Below are positions 26,682-34,549 of a stretch of DNA of 50,858 nucleotides, one piece after another (the stretch's first letter is position 1; every line of letters begins with the position of its first letter). The notes beneath the pieces were generated by a model, which was given only the letters and a program-made list of their open reading frames with translations, searched no databases and had not been told where the DNA came from. The stretch is taken from positions 1 through 50,858 of the forward strand of contig JAUCPZ010000058.1 in assembly GCA_030372995.1 (NCBI GenBank). The letters are read 5' to 3'. Position numbers and translations under genes: made by a program. Source of the DNA: Dehalococcoidia bacterium. Its GTDB lineage: Bacteria; Chloroflexota; Dehalococcoidia; UBA2247; RBG-13-53-26.

Positions 26682-26894
26682 GGTTAGGCGACAATTCCGG
26701 GGAAACGCCGGGGGCGCTGAGCAAGCCGCGAACCTTCCGGAGTTGCGCCGCCGGGCAAGTTCCTGTGCCTGAGAAGGAACGCGCAGGGTGTGCGGAGGCC
26801 CAAATAGCTCAGCACCCCATCGGTCATAATGGGCACGGATTCGCTCGCGGCGCGTTGTTGCCATTCCTGTAATCGAAGTGACGGAGGGCCGGCG

Positions 26895-27608
26895 GTGCTG
26901 GACTCTCAAGATAACCGTGCGTCACTCGAGCGGCTCCGGGAGGAGTGTTCGCTTGATCTGCTGGGCGTCGCCGACCTTCATGGCAACGAGGAATTACTGG
27001 CTGCGTTCCCACATGACGTCCGGAGCACACTGCATATCGCCGTGGTCATCGGCCTGCGTCTCTCGCGCGGAGTGTTGAACACGCTGGAAGACGGGCCGAA
27101 TCTCCTCTACCTTCATCACTATCGGCAGATCAATGCGCAACTGGATCGTGCTGCTACCACGATATCGACCGAAATCGAGAGACGGGGTTACTCTGCTTTG
27201 CCGGTCCCTGCTTCACAGATCGTCGATTGGCAGAGAATGGCCGGACAAGTATCGCACAAGGCGATGGCCCGCCTGGCGGGTCTCGGCTGGCGTGGCAGAA
27301 ACAATCTCCTGGTGAGCCCGCAACTGGGGGCTCAGGTGAGATTGGCCACGGTCCTCACCGACTTTCCTCTGACGCCAGATCACCCGCTTGATGGAAACTG
27401 CGGCCGCTGCCGCCGTTGCGCCGAGGCTTGCCCCGCTGGCGCTATTGGACAGACGTGGGCGGATTTCAATCTCAAGGCCTGCTATGAGAAGTTAGACGAA
27501 TTCCGAAGAGAACGCCGTGTTCAGCAGCACATCTGCGGAATGTGTGTGAAGGCGTGCCCCGGTCGAGTGGGCACAGCAGAGATGGATCGTCGGGGCGCTT
27601 ATGGGTGA
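26895..27608 (+). CDS. Epoxyqueuosine-reductase-like (QueG-related) [4Fe-4S] protein
   Basis: The GTG at 26895, with GGAGGG six or so bases ahead, is preferred to an upstream ATG and gives 237 residues. A GLGWRGRNNLLVSPQLG segment resembles the cofactor-binding part of QueG. It is followed by C169-x2-C-x2-C-x3-CP and a second HICGMCVKACP motif with an extra Cys in KACYEK, enough for two [4Fe-4S] clusters. It is much shorter than QueG (about 350 or more) and lacks its C-terminal repeat region, so queuosine reduction is doubtful. Related short proteins in anaerobes are uncharacterised cobalamin- or ferredoxin-type reductases. It overlaps the next gene by eight bases, implying coupled translation. 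Confidence 0.7.
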   Translation: MLDSQDNRASLERLREECSLDLLGVADLHGNEELLAAFPHDVRSTLHIAVVIGLRLSRGVLNTLEDGPNLLYLHHYRQINAQLDRAATTISTEIERRGYSALPVPASQIVDWQRMAGQVSHKAMARLAGLGWRGRNNLLVSPQLGAQVRLATVLTDFPLTPDHPLDGNCGRCRRCAEACPAGAIGQTWADFNLKACYEKLDEFRRERRVQQHICGMCVKACPGRVGTAEMDRRGAYG

Positions 27609-28128
27609 GATTAGAGACCCCCAGCCGGTGAAGTACTTCGTTGGCGTCCTTACTGCCATCCCGGGCAGTCTGGCCGAACTGCGGCGCGTCCTGGAACAAC
27701 GCTTTGGCCGTGTGGACAGCGAGAGCGGACTGCTCGATTTCACTTACACGAAGTACTACGAACCAGAGATGGGTCCGGGGCTGGTAAGGAAGTTCTGGGG
27801 GTTTGGCCCGCTCGGCAGGCCGGACGCCTTGGTGGATCTGAAACTGTTCACCAACGAGGTAGAACAGGTTCGGGCAGTTGATGGTAGGCGGACGGTGAAC
27901 GTTGACCCAGGATACCTGACAGCCGCCCGGCTGGTGTTAGCTTCGACAAAGGATTTCGCTCACCGCCTGTACCTCGGCAAAGGTATATACGGAGAAGTCA
28001 CCTTGATCTTCCGGAACAGGGAATTCCACCCTCTGCCCTGGACATACCCGGACTACCGAAGCGAGGGCTACCTCAGGTACTTCAGGGAGCTGCGCAGGAT
28101 CTACTTGGCGCAATTAGTCTCAGGCTGA
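27601..28128 (+). CDS. DUF4416 family protein
   Basis: A 175-residue protein starting MGEIRDPQPVKYFVGVLTA and containing FTYTKYYEPEMG and LKLFTNEVE, which I recognise as DUF4416 features. It has no signal or membrane helix and a mixed alpha/beta character. No biochemical role is known to me. It occurs in anaerobic lineages such as Dehalococcoidia and deltaproteobacteria-like groups. The start overlaps the end of the iron-sulfur protein gene, so the two are probably made together and may share a pathway. Confidence 0.8.
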   Translation: MGEIRDPQPVKYFVGVLTAIPGSLAELRRVLEQRFGRVDSESGLLDFTYTKYYEPEMGPGLVRKFWGFGPLGRPDALVDLKLFTNEVEQVRAVDGRRTVNVDPGYLTAARLVLASTKDFAHRLYLGKGIYGEVTLIFRNREFHPLPWTYPDYRSEGYLRYFRELRRIYLAQLVSG

Positions 28129-28231
28129 CGGAGCTGCTGAGGCTGCGACTCATGGACGGGTGAGATGGGGTAGCGCTGAGTGGGAAAGAAGAGACGCGGG
28201 AGACGCGGTGGGGCGGGTTGTGCGTGCCCGG

Positions 28232-30670
28232 CTAAGAAGGTGTGGTAAACGTCATGTCGACGCCATAGTTGGTGCCGTCACCAACCACCTTGACCCTGAA
28301 GTGGTAGGTGGTGCCCGGAGTCAGCCCAGCCAAGTGGAGGCTGAAGTCTCCCTCGGATGTCAGGGAACCTACTGCTGTCTCGTTGCCGTAGGCTGTGGTC
28401 AAGCCCCATTCGAAGTACACTGACACGCTATCGGCCGATCCGAGGCTGTCCAGACAGCCGTTAAGTACCGCGGTTGTCGGCTCCAGGCTGCTGGCTGCCC
28501 TGGTTTTCGCTATCGGTGCTGTGGGATCAGCGTAGAGGGGTGACTGCACGAAGCTGTTTGCCCCGCCTACATGGATATCGAGCGTTTGTGGACTGCTGGT
28601 TAGCGTTACTCTGACGGCGACATATCCGCCGGATGGCACCACGAAGGAATCAACTGGAATGCGAGCACTCACTATATAGACATCATCGCCCAGGCCCCGG
28701 ATGGTGACCGCTCCATGCGGAGCGAACACACGGCCGTCCCAGGTACCGATTTCGATCTTGTCGGTGTGGCTCTTCTCAAAATCGGAGAGGGTCAGTTGCA
28801 CCAGCCAATCGCCTGCGGGGTACATCAGTTCACCCGAGGAGCCGTCCGCCCTCCATTCGAGATATGAACCAGCTCGCACGGTCAGAACAGCCTCGTTCTT
28901 TGTAGCATCACCTTCGTACATTATTTTCGGACAACCCGGGTCGTCAGCGCTCAGGTACCAGATCTTCTGCTGAGGCGGGGCGTGGCCGGTCGTGAACATC
29001 ATGTCAGCCCCGTAGACAACGCCGTCGCCGACCGCCCTTGCTCTAAAGTGGTATGTCGTACCGGGGAGAAGGCCCGTCACCGGGGAGCTGAACTCCCCGG
29101 TTGCCGTCCTTGTATGGACCGCCGACTCCTGTCCGTATGCCGTGGTCAGCCCCCATTCGAAAGATACATCCACGCCTTCAGCCGTCCCAAGGCTGTCGAG
29201 AATGCCGTTCAGTATGGCTGATGTGCAGTGCACCGCAGTGGCGCTGGTTGTTCTTACCGATGGTGGCGTGGACAATGTGGTGAACGTCTTCTGAGGGCCA
29301 CGGACAGGAGCGCCGTCACCGGCAGCAACCGCTCTGAAGTAGTATGTAGTGCCGGGATGCAGACCCCCCAGATCCGCGCAGAAAGCCCCGACATCTGCCA
29401 TAAGCTGAGAGCCTGTTGTCCCTGCGTACGATCCGTCTCCGGCCCACCACTCGAAGGACACGGTAGCGGCCGCAGCGGTGCCCAGTGAAGTCAGTTCGCC
29501 GCAGAGAGTCGCTGAAGTCGCCGTGATGTTGGTGGCATCGTTGGTGGTGACCTTGGGAGGGGTCAGAGTTGTGAAGCTCTGCTCGGCGCCATAGACCGGT
29601 GCTCCATCACCCACTGCCCTGGCTCTGAAGTAGTAAGTGGTGCCTTCGCTGAGGCCGGCAAGGTCTGCAGTAAAGGTCCCTGTGGCGGCAAGCTGCTGAT
29701 CTGCGGTCGTGTGCGCGTACAGCCCGCTCGCGGCGCCCCACTCGAAAGACACAGTGACACTCGCAGCGGTGCCCAGTGAAGTCAGTTCAGCCCGCAAGGT
29801 CGCCGAACTTGTAGCCACATTAGTGGCATCGTTGGTGGTGACCGACGGAGGAGTCAGGGTTGTGAAACTCACCTCGGAGCCATACACCGGATCTCCGTCG
29901 CCGACAGCTTTGGCTCTGAAGTAGTAAGTGGTGCCGGAATCGATGTCCGCCAACACGGCAGAGAAGGGCCCCGTGACGCTCGTGGTCTGTGGAGCGGTTG
30001 AATATGGGTACGATCCAGTGGCAGTCCCCCACTCGAAAGAGACCGCAGCGCTGCCGGAAGCGTCCAGCGATGTCAGGCTGCCGTTGAGGATGGCCGAACT
30101 AGTGGACACGCTGGTGGCTGGGGTGGTGACGACGCAAGTCCCCGGGCCGGTCGTGAAGACCATGTCGGGCCCGTAGGTAGTGCCGCTACTGCCCACCGCC
30201 TTCACTCGAAAATGGTAGGTAGTGTTGGGCGACAAACCGGTCAGCGTGGCCTCATATAGGCCCGCGTCCTTGAGCAACTCGGGAGTGGTCTCATTTCCGT
30301 AGTCGGTCGTCACGCCCCATTCGAACGACACCTCCAGCGTTTCATCGGCACCAAGGCTGCCGACCTTGGCGCTGAGCACTGCGGTGTTCGACCGGACGTC
30401 GGTGGGATCATTCGTGACCACGGTCGGCGGGAGCGCCTGGAACACAGTGAAGAAGATGATGAGTGCTGCGGCTACCGCGGCTGCGGCGGCAGCGGGTATC
30501 CAAAAGAGGGGCCGTTGCCATAGCAGCTTCGCGGTGGGGGATCCAAGAGCGGCGGCCTGCTGATTCAATTGCAGGCGCAGGTTGGCCTTGAATTCAGGCG
30601 AGGCTGCAGCGGGCGGATACGCCTGCTTCAGCGCCTCGGCGATCTTGTCGTCATTACCGCGCCAAGCCAT
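28232..30670 (-). CDS. Transmembrane anti-sigma-like protein with Fn3-like repeat ectodomain
   Basis: An 812-residue protein. Residues 1-48 are a small cytoplasmic domain (SPEFKANLRLQLNQQ) like those of short anti-sigma factors. One membrane helix (about 54-76) follows, then a long outside part: five roughly 95-residue repeats (about 80-555) with SFEWG cores, a separate roughly 150-residue beta-rich module (KIWYLSADDPG to GGANSFVQ) and a sixth repeat at the end. There is no signal peptide, so the N-terminus stays inside. The ECF sigma gene lies 44 bases upstream on the same strand. By analogy with RsgI-type regulators it probably holds the sigma factor until an outside event is sensed. The repeats also occur in the surface proteins at 6-12 kb. 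Anti-sigma role is inference from context. Confidence 0.7.
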   Translation of the reverse strand: MAWRGNDDKIAEALKQAYPPAAASPEFKANLRLQLNQQAAALGSPTAKLLWQRPLFWIPAAAAAAVAAALIIFFTVFQALPPTVVTNDPTDVRSNTAVLSAKVGSLGADETLEVSFEWGVTTDYGNETTPELLKDAGLYEATLTGLSPNTTYHFRVKAVGSSGTTYGPDMVFTTGPGTCVVTTPATSVSTSSAILNGSLTSLDASGSAAVSFEWGTATGSYPYSTAPQTTSVTGPFSAVLADIDSGTTYYFRAKAVGDGDPVYGSEVSFTTLTPPSVTTNDATNVATSSATLRAELTSLGTAASVTVSFEWGAASGLYAHTTADQQLAATGTFTADLAGLSEGTTYYFRARAVGDGAPVYGAEQSFTTLTPPKVTTNDATNITATSATLCGELTSLGTAAAATVSFEWWAGDGSYAGTTGSQLMADVGAFCADLGGLHPGTTYYFRAVAAGDGAPVRGPQKTFTTLSTPPSVRTTSATAVHCTSAILNGILDSLGTAEGVDVSFEWGLTTAYGQESAVHTRTATGEFSSPVTGLLPGTTYHFRARAVGDGVVYGADMMFTTGHAPPQQKIWYLSADDPGCPKIMYEGDATKNEAVLTVRAGSYLEWRADGSSGELMYPAGDWLVQLTLSDFEKSHTDKIEIGTWDGRVFAPHGAVTIRGLGDDVYIVSARIPVDSFVVPSGGYVAVRVTLTSSPQTLDIHVGGANSFVQSPLYADPTAPIAKTRAASSLEPTTAVLNGCLDSLGSADSVSVYFEWGLTTAYGNETAVGSLTSEGDFSLHLAGLTPGTTYHFRVKVVGDGTNYGVDMTFTTPS

Positions 30671-30714
30671 AGATCCCTATTCACACCCTATCATCTTAGT
30701 CGTGCCATGCATGT

Positions 30715-31317
30715 CTATCCCTCACGCAGCGTCGACAGATGTGTCTGCAATGCTTTCCGTGACCGTGTTAGAAGCCCCTCCACTGACTTGGGTGAGCGAT
30801 CCATGATCTGGCTTATCTCCTGAACCGACAGCTCCTCGACATACTTGAGGATCAGAACCTGCCGATAGTCCCACGGAAGCTTGGACAGCGCGTCGTTCAC
30901 CACTTGACGCGTCTCGGCGGACTCAATCAGGCTGTCAGGCTGCGGCTGTCTGCCAGGGTTGTCAGTGTCATCGACGGTATCAACGTCCACGCCAGACACC
31001 ATCCGTTTCCGTTCCCGCGATTGACGGCGGTAGTAATCCGCGACCTTGTGGTAGGCTATGCTGCAGAGCCAGGTGTAAGCGCTGCTGCGCCCCCTGAACC
31101 CCTTCGCGGATTTGAGGGCTGCCAGGAATGTCTCCTGGACAATATCTTCTGCTACATCCCGGTTCCGGTCTACCTGGTTGAACACCAGCGAGTAGACCCG
31201 GTCAAAGTAGCGGTCGTACAGCTCCGCCATGGCCGTACGGTCACCATCATGAAGACGCTTGAGCATCTGAGCGTCCTGTTCGTGTGATGAAGACCCGGTA
31301 TCAGTCATCGCAACCAT
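30715..31317 (-). CDS. ECF-type RNA polymerase sigma-70 factor
   Basis: From the ATG at 31317, 200 residues (the ATG nine bases later, at 31308, is equally possible; neither has a good ribosome site). Region 2 is clear: ELYDRYFDRVYSLVF, DIVQETFLAALK and AYTWLCSIAYHKVADYYRR. Region 4 follows with LPWDYRQVLILKYVEELSVQEISQIM and the recognition helix SPKSVEGLLTRSRKAL. It has the two-domain ECF layout without region 3. The transmembrane protein directly downstream is the likely anti-sigma factor. The target promoter cannot be read from this window. Confidence 0.88.
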   Translation of the reverse strand: MVAMTDTGSSSHEQDAQMLKRLHDGDRTAMAELYDRYFDRVYSLVFNQVDRNRDVAEDIVQETFLAALKSAKGFRGRSSAYTWLCSIAYHKVADYYRRQSRERKRMVSGVDVDTVDDTDNPGRQPQPDSLIESAETRQVVNDALSKLPWDYRQVLILKYVEELSVQEISQIMDRSPKSVEGLLTRSRKALQTHLSTLREG

Positions 31318-31488
31318 TGTCGCAGACCACGCCCTTCGGTGCAACCGCGGCCGAACAGGGATCGCCTGGCAGGCCACCGTCTTTCGCGTGTTGCATGATC
31401 ATATCTCTTCCGATAGCAACTCCTGCGGGATCCGCCGTTTCCGCTGTTTCGACGGCGACGGATAGCGGCAAGGCGGTAAACCCGTCAA

Positions 31489-31497
31489 TGATACAAT
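31489..31497 (+). promoter_or_regulatory. Possible extended -10 promoter for HAD gene
   Basis: TGA followed by TACAAT (31492-31497) is an extended -10 element; no good -35 is at the right distance. It lies about 100 bases before the ATG at 31601. Confidence 0.4.
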
Positions 31498-31600
31498 AGC
31501 ACTACCTAGCAAGAGGCGGCACCGGTTCGCGCCAAACACCAGCGCCAGACACTTGTCTTCCGGCCGCGTGAACTCAGGGAGTCTGGAGAACCAGCAGCCG

Positions 31601-32344
31601 ATGGCAGTCAAAGTCGTCTTGAGTGACTGGAACGGGACGCTGATCCAGTACCGGAATGAAATGTGTGTGCTGGAGGGCGTCGGTCTCGATGCTTTTCGAT
31701 CATGCATCCCATTTCACCCTATGCGGGCCCTGCGCATACTCAGGGCACGCGGACGACTGCAGGCAATCCGGCGACAGGGACGCCCTGAGACGGACTTCCG
31801 CTTCATCAAGGACATGTTTGATGTGTTCAACAGCATGGTCATCTCGGGCGTGCCTACTGCCGTTGTCCTGGCCTCGTTTGACAGGTATGCCCGAAGCATC
31901 GAAACGCAGTCCAGACTCGATCTCCGACTCCTCAGGGTCATAAAGGAGTGCCACGACGCTGGCAAGACGACCGGCATCCTTTCGGCCGGTTATAGGTACG
32001 GGATCGAGAAGGTGCTGTGCGTCGCGGGATATTGGCAGTATTTTGATTTCTGCGAGGCCGACGAATTCACGTCGGAGGGCGGCAAGGTCGTGGAGTTCCG
32101 GCTGAACATCTACCGCAACAAGCCCGCGGTCCTCCAGAGGTTGCTGGCTGAGCGATCGATAGAAAGCGCAGAGGCGGCCTATATCGGCGACAGCGAAGAC
32201 GACGAGGGTTGTCTCGAGATGGTAGGGCATCCTGTGGTGGCCTTCTTCGCACCGGACGAGTTCAAGGAAGAGTGCTCGCGGAAGTATGGTGCTTTCGTCC
32301 CGGACAGTGAGGTGTCGCTGCGAGACTACCTCCTGCACGCGTGA
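31601..32344 (+). CDS. HAD-superfamily hydrolase
   Basis: The start at 31601 (MAVKVVLSDWNGTL) gives 247 residues; a longer frame from 31553 adds 16 unlikely residues. Motif I is D9-W-N-G-T with the nucleophile Asp9. The second Asp of the usual DxD is Asn11, as in some other HAD members I recall with DWNGT. Motif II is near ILSAG, and motif IV is YIGDSEDDEG. The helical cap lies between residues 25 and 120. Probably a phosphatase of a small phosphorylated metabolite; the Asn may slow hydrolysis of the phospho-enzyme. It is divergent from the ECF sigma gene and convergent with the beta-propeller gene. Confidence 0.72.
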   Translation: MAVKVVLSDWNGTLIQYRNEMCVLEGVGLDAFRSCIPFHPMRALRILRARGRLQAIRRQGRPETDFRFIKDMFDVFNSMVISGVPTAVVLASFDRYARSIETQSRLDLRLLRVIKECHDAGKTTGILSAGYRYGIEKVLCVAGYWQYFDFCEADEFTSEGGKVVEFRLNIYRNKPAVLQRLLAERSIESAEAAYIGDSEDDEGCLEMVGHPVVAFFAPDEFKEECSRKYGAFVPDSEVSLRDYLLHA

Positions 32345-32385
32345 TATGGCCGACATGACGCCAGAGGCCTGCTTCGTGTGTCTTC

Positions 32386-34302
32386 TCAGTTGAGGCTGAT
32401 TTTGCCCAGGTCCTCGAGCGTCACTAGGTCGTTCATGCCGATCTGCTGGTCCGAGATAGTGTAGAGGACGTTGCCGATGTAGAGCGATCTCTCGATGGCA
32501 CACGACGGATAGCCGTAGTATGGGTCGTATAGACGTTTCTGAAAGGCTCCGCCTTCGCAGTGCGTGATCCTGCCTCTGAGCTCCAGGCCATTCTCCAGCG
32601 ATATGTCGAACACATAGGCGCCCTGCCACACGATCTCTCCGTAAGCCCATGATGGTACGCTGCCTTGGTAGTCGCGTTCATCAATCTCTGCCACGCTTAC
32701 GGGCAAGACCAGCAAGTTCTTCGACTTGTCAAACAGGAAGGCCTTGTGGTCGTGGAGCACAGGCGAGTCAGTTCCGCGGTCGCCGATTTCATACTTGGCG
32801 ATCTCTCTCGGGTTAGCCACATCGCTCACGTCAAAGAGAGATATCTTAACGCCCTGGTACCAGGCGAAGTCGCCCTCCTCTGCGGCGATGGTCTCTTTCC
32901 CAATGCCGATGACATGATTCTCGTCGTATGGATGAAGATAGTCCGAGTAGCCGGTTATCTTTAGCTCCCCGAGAACCTGGGGCATGCCAGGATTGGCCAA
33001 GTCGATGACAAACAGGGGGTCTATCTTCCGGAAGGTCACAAGATAGCACCGAGTACCCATGAATCGGGCCGAGTAGACGTCTTCGCCAGGCGCCAGATTC
33101 TCCAGGCGGCCGAAGATATCCAGCTTCTGGTCCAGAACATAGACGTTGTTGGTCGACCCGGTGCCCCAGCTCCCGCCCCAAGCATTTCCGACCGTAGTGG
33201 CTACCCTCAAATATTCTCCATGCTCGTCCAGGGAGAACTGGTTCAGCAACCAGCCTGGTACTGCTCCCGTCGCGTGGTATTCGATTTGGCCATCGTCTAT
33301 GTGAATCCGGTGGATGGCGGTCATACCCATTTCGGTTGACCACTGTGGGAAAGTCACGTAGATGTTGCTGGTCGACACATAAATGGTGCTGGCGCTGCCG
33401 AGCAGCAGCGTCTCGTGAACGGGCTCTTCGTCATCATCCGCCACATTGACTGACACAATGGTGGTGAAACCGTATCCGTAGTCTGGCGTGTCGGAATGCC
33501 AGATGTCTCCGGGTTGGACTTCTCCAACACCGTTCTCACCATAGATCCTGGGGAGAGTGACATTGTCATTGTCTGTCCATACCGATCCACTGACGACAAG
33601 GTAGACGTAGTCGCCGATCATTCGAGAAGCGACGTAGTAGCCGTCAACAGACACTTCCCTCTCCAGAACCGGAGCCTTTCTGTCGCTGACATCGTAGATC
33701 TTCACTGAGGTCTTGACCTGATAGTTGGGATATGGCACAAACTCGCGGTAGATGCCGTACCAGGGTTCATTGCCCTCAATTACTGCCAGCCGATCCTGAT
33801 TGATGAATAGTCCCCAGATGTTGCCCTCCAATTCCAGTTTGCAGAGTACCCGTGCCTGGTCTGCCGGATAGGCTCTGGCGATAACGAGCCTGTTGTCTGT
33901 GGCCAGGTAAATGTACTGTCCGTCGCTCTTGACGATGTCGGCCTCGTCCACTCCCTCGACCTGGATGTTGGTTCTGGAGAAGTCAGGTGCCTGTTTCGCC
34001 GAATTCGGATAACCGAAAGACCCCTCGGCTACCACGCCGAGGCGCGCATCAGACCAGTACATCCAGCCAGGGTACCACGGCGCAGTCTTGAGGAAGTCCT
34101 TCAACTCTTGATATGAGGAGAAGCGCTTCAAGCCACCCTCAAGCGAGGCCTCCGGTTTCCACTCGACCGAGGTGCCCGGCTCCTCTGCCGGTTGTTCCGC
34201 TGTCCGTGATGGGGCGGCAGCAAAGCAGCCAATGGTAATTGCCGCGATCATGGCCAGGATCACTACCAGGCCAAATACAGTGCCGATCCTGCTAGTCCTC
34301 AT
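32386..34302 (-). CDS. Exported beta-propeller domain protein
   Basis: The ATG at 34302, preceded by GGGAGGAAGAGG, gives 638 residues; a longer frame beyond it is spurious. Residues 1-25 form a signal peptide (VFGLVVILAMIAAITIG) followed by a Cys that could be a lipid anchor, though the lipobox is imperfect. A short linker leads to a large beta-rich region with VEGVDEADIVKSDGQYIYLATDNRLVI, the hallmark I associate with the C-terminal beta-propeller family (PF09826) of archaea and some bacteria. Blade-like repeats such as VYLVVSG and VKIYDVSD recur. Extracytoplasmic; function unknown, probably protein or ligand binding. It is convergent with the HAD gene and divergent from the CNNM-type gene. 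Confidence 0.78.
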   Translation of the reverse strand: MRTSRIGTVFGLVVILAMIAAITIGCFAAAPSRTAEQPAEEPGTSVEWKPEASLEGGLKRFSSYQELKDFLKTAPWYPGWMYWSDARLGVVAEGSFGYPNSAKQAPDFSRTNIQVEGVDEADIVKSDGQYIYLATDNRLVIARAYPADQARVLCKLELEGNIWGLFINQDRLAVIEGNEPWYGIYREFVPYPNYQVKTSVKIYDVSDRKAPVLEREVSVDGYYVASRMIGDYVYLVVSGSVWTDNDNVTLPRIYGENGVGEVQPGDIWHSDTPDYGYGFTTIVSVNVADDDEEPVHETLLLGSASTIYVSTSNIYVTFPQWSTEMGMTAIHRIHIDDGQIEYHATGAVPGWLLNQFSLDEHGEYLRVATTVGNAWGGSWGTGSTNNVYVLDQKLDIFGRLENLAPGEDVYSARFMGTRCYLVTFRKIDPLFVIDLANPGMPQVLGELKITGYSDYLHPYDENHVIGIGKETIAAEEGDFAWYQGVKISLFDVSDVANPREIAKYEIGDRGTDSPVLHDHKAFLFDKSKNLLVLPVSVAEIDERDYQGSVPSWAYGEIVWQGAYVFDISLENGLELRGRITHCEGGAFQKRLYDPYYGYPSCAIERSLYIGNVLYTISDQQIGMNDLVTLEDLGKISLN

Positions 34303-34506
34303 GTTCCTCTTCCTCCCTTGCCCCCGGGGATCGCCATTCTTGCCTATTGTGACGAAATCGGAGACGAAAAGGTTCCGCAGGCAGCCGTAACCAAAGCGGC
34401 ATCGTGCGCGCTCGCGATGGCCTCGTGCCCGGCTGCACTCGCTGCCTCCCGGTGACAACGCCGTGGAAGGATGGCCGAAAATCCCACAGCATGCGGACAT
34501 CTGATA

Positions 34507-34515
34507 TGCTATAGG
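34507..34515 (+). promoter_or_regulatory. Possible extended -10 promoter for CNNM-type gene
   Basis: TGC followed by TATAGG (34510-34515) fits an extended -10 element about 35 bases before the ATG at 34550. No clear -35 box. Confidence 0.4.
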
Positions 34516-34549
34516 GCAGACGTCGGGTGCAAAGGGAGGTTGTTCAGCC

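Noticed and set aside
28232..30670. Repeats considered as a possible DNA tandem-repeat or CRISPR-like array
   Set aside because: The repeat unit is about 280-290 bases of coding sequence, diverged at the DNA level and in frame; it is a protein domain repeat.
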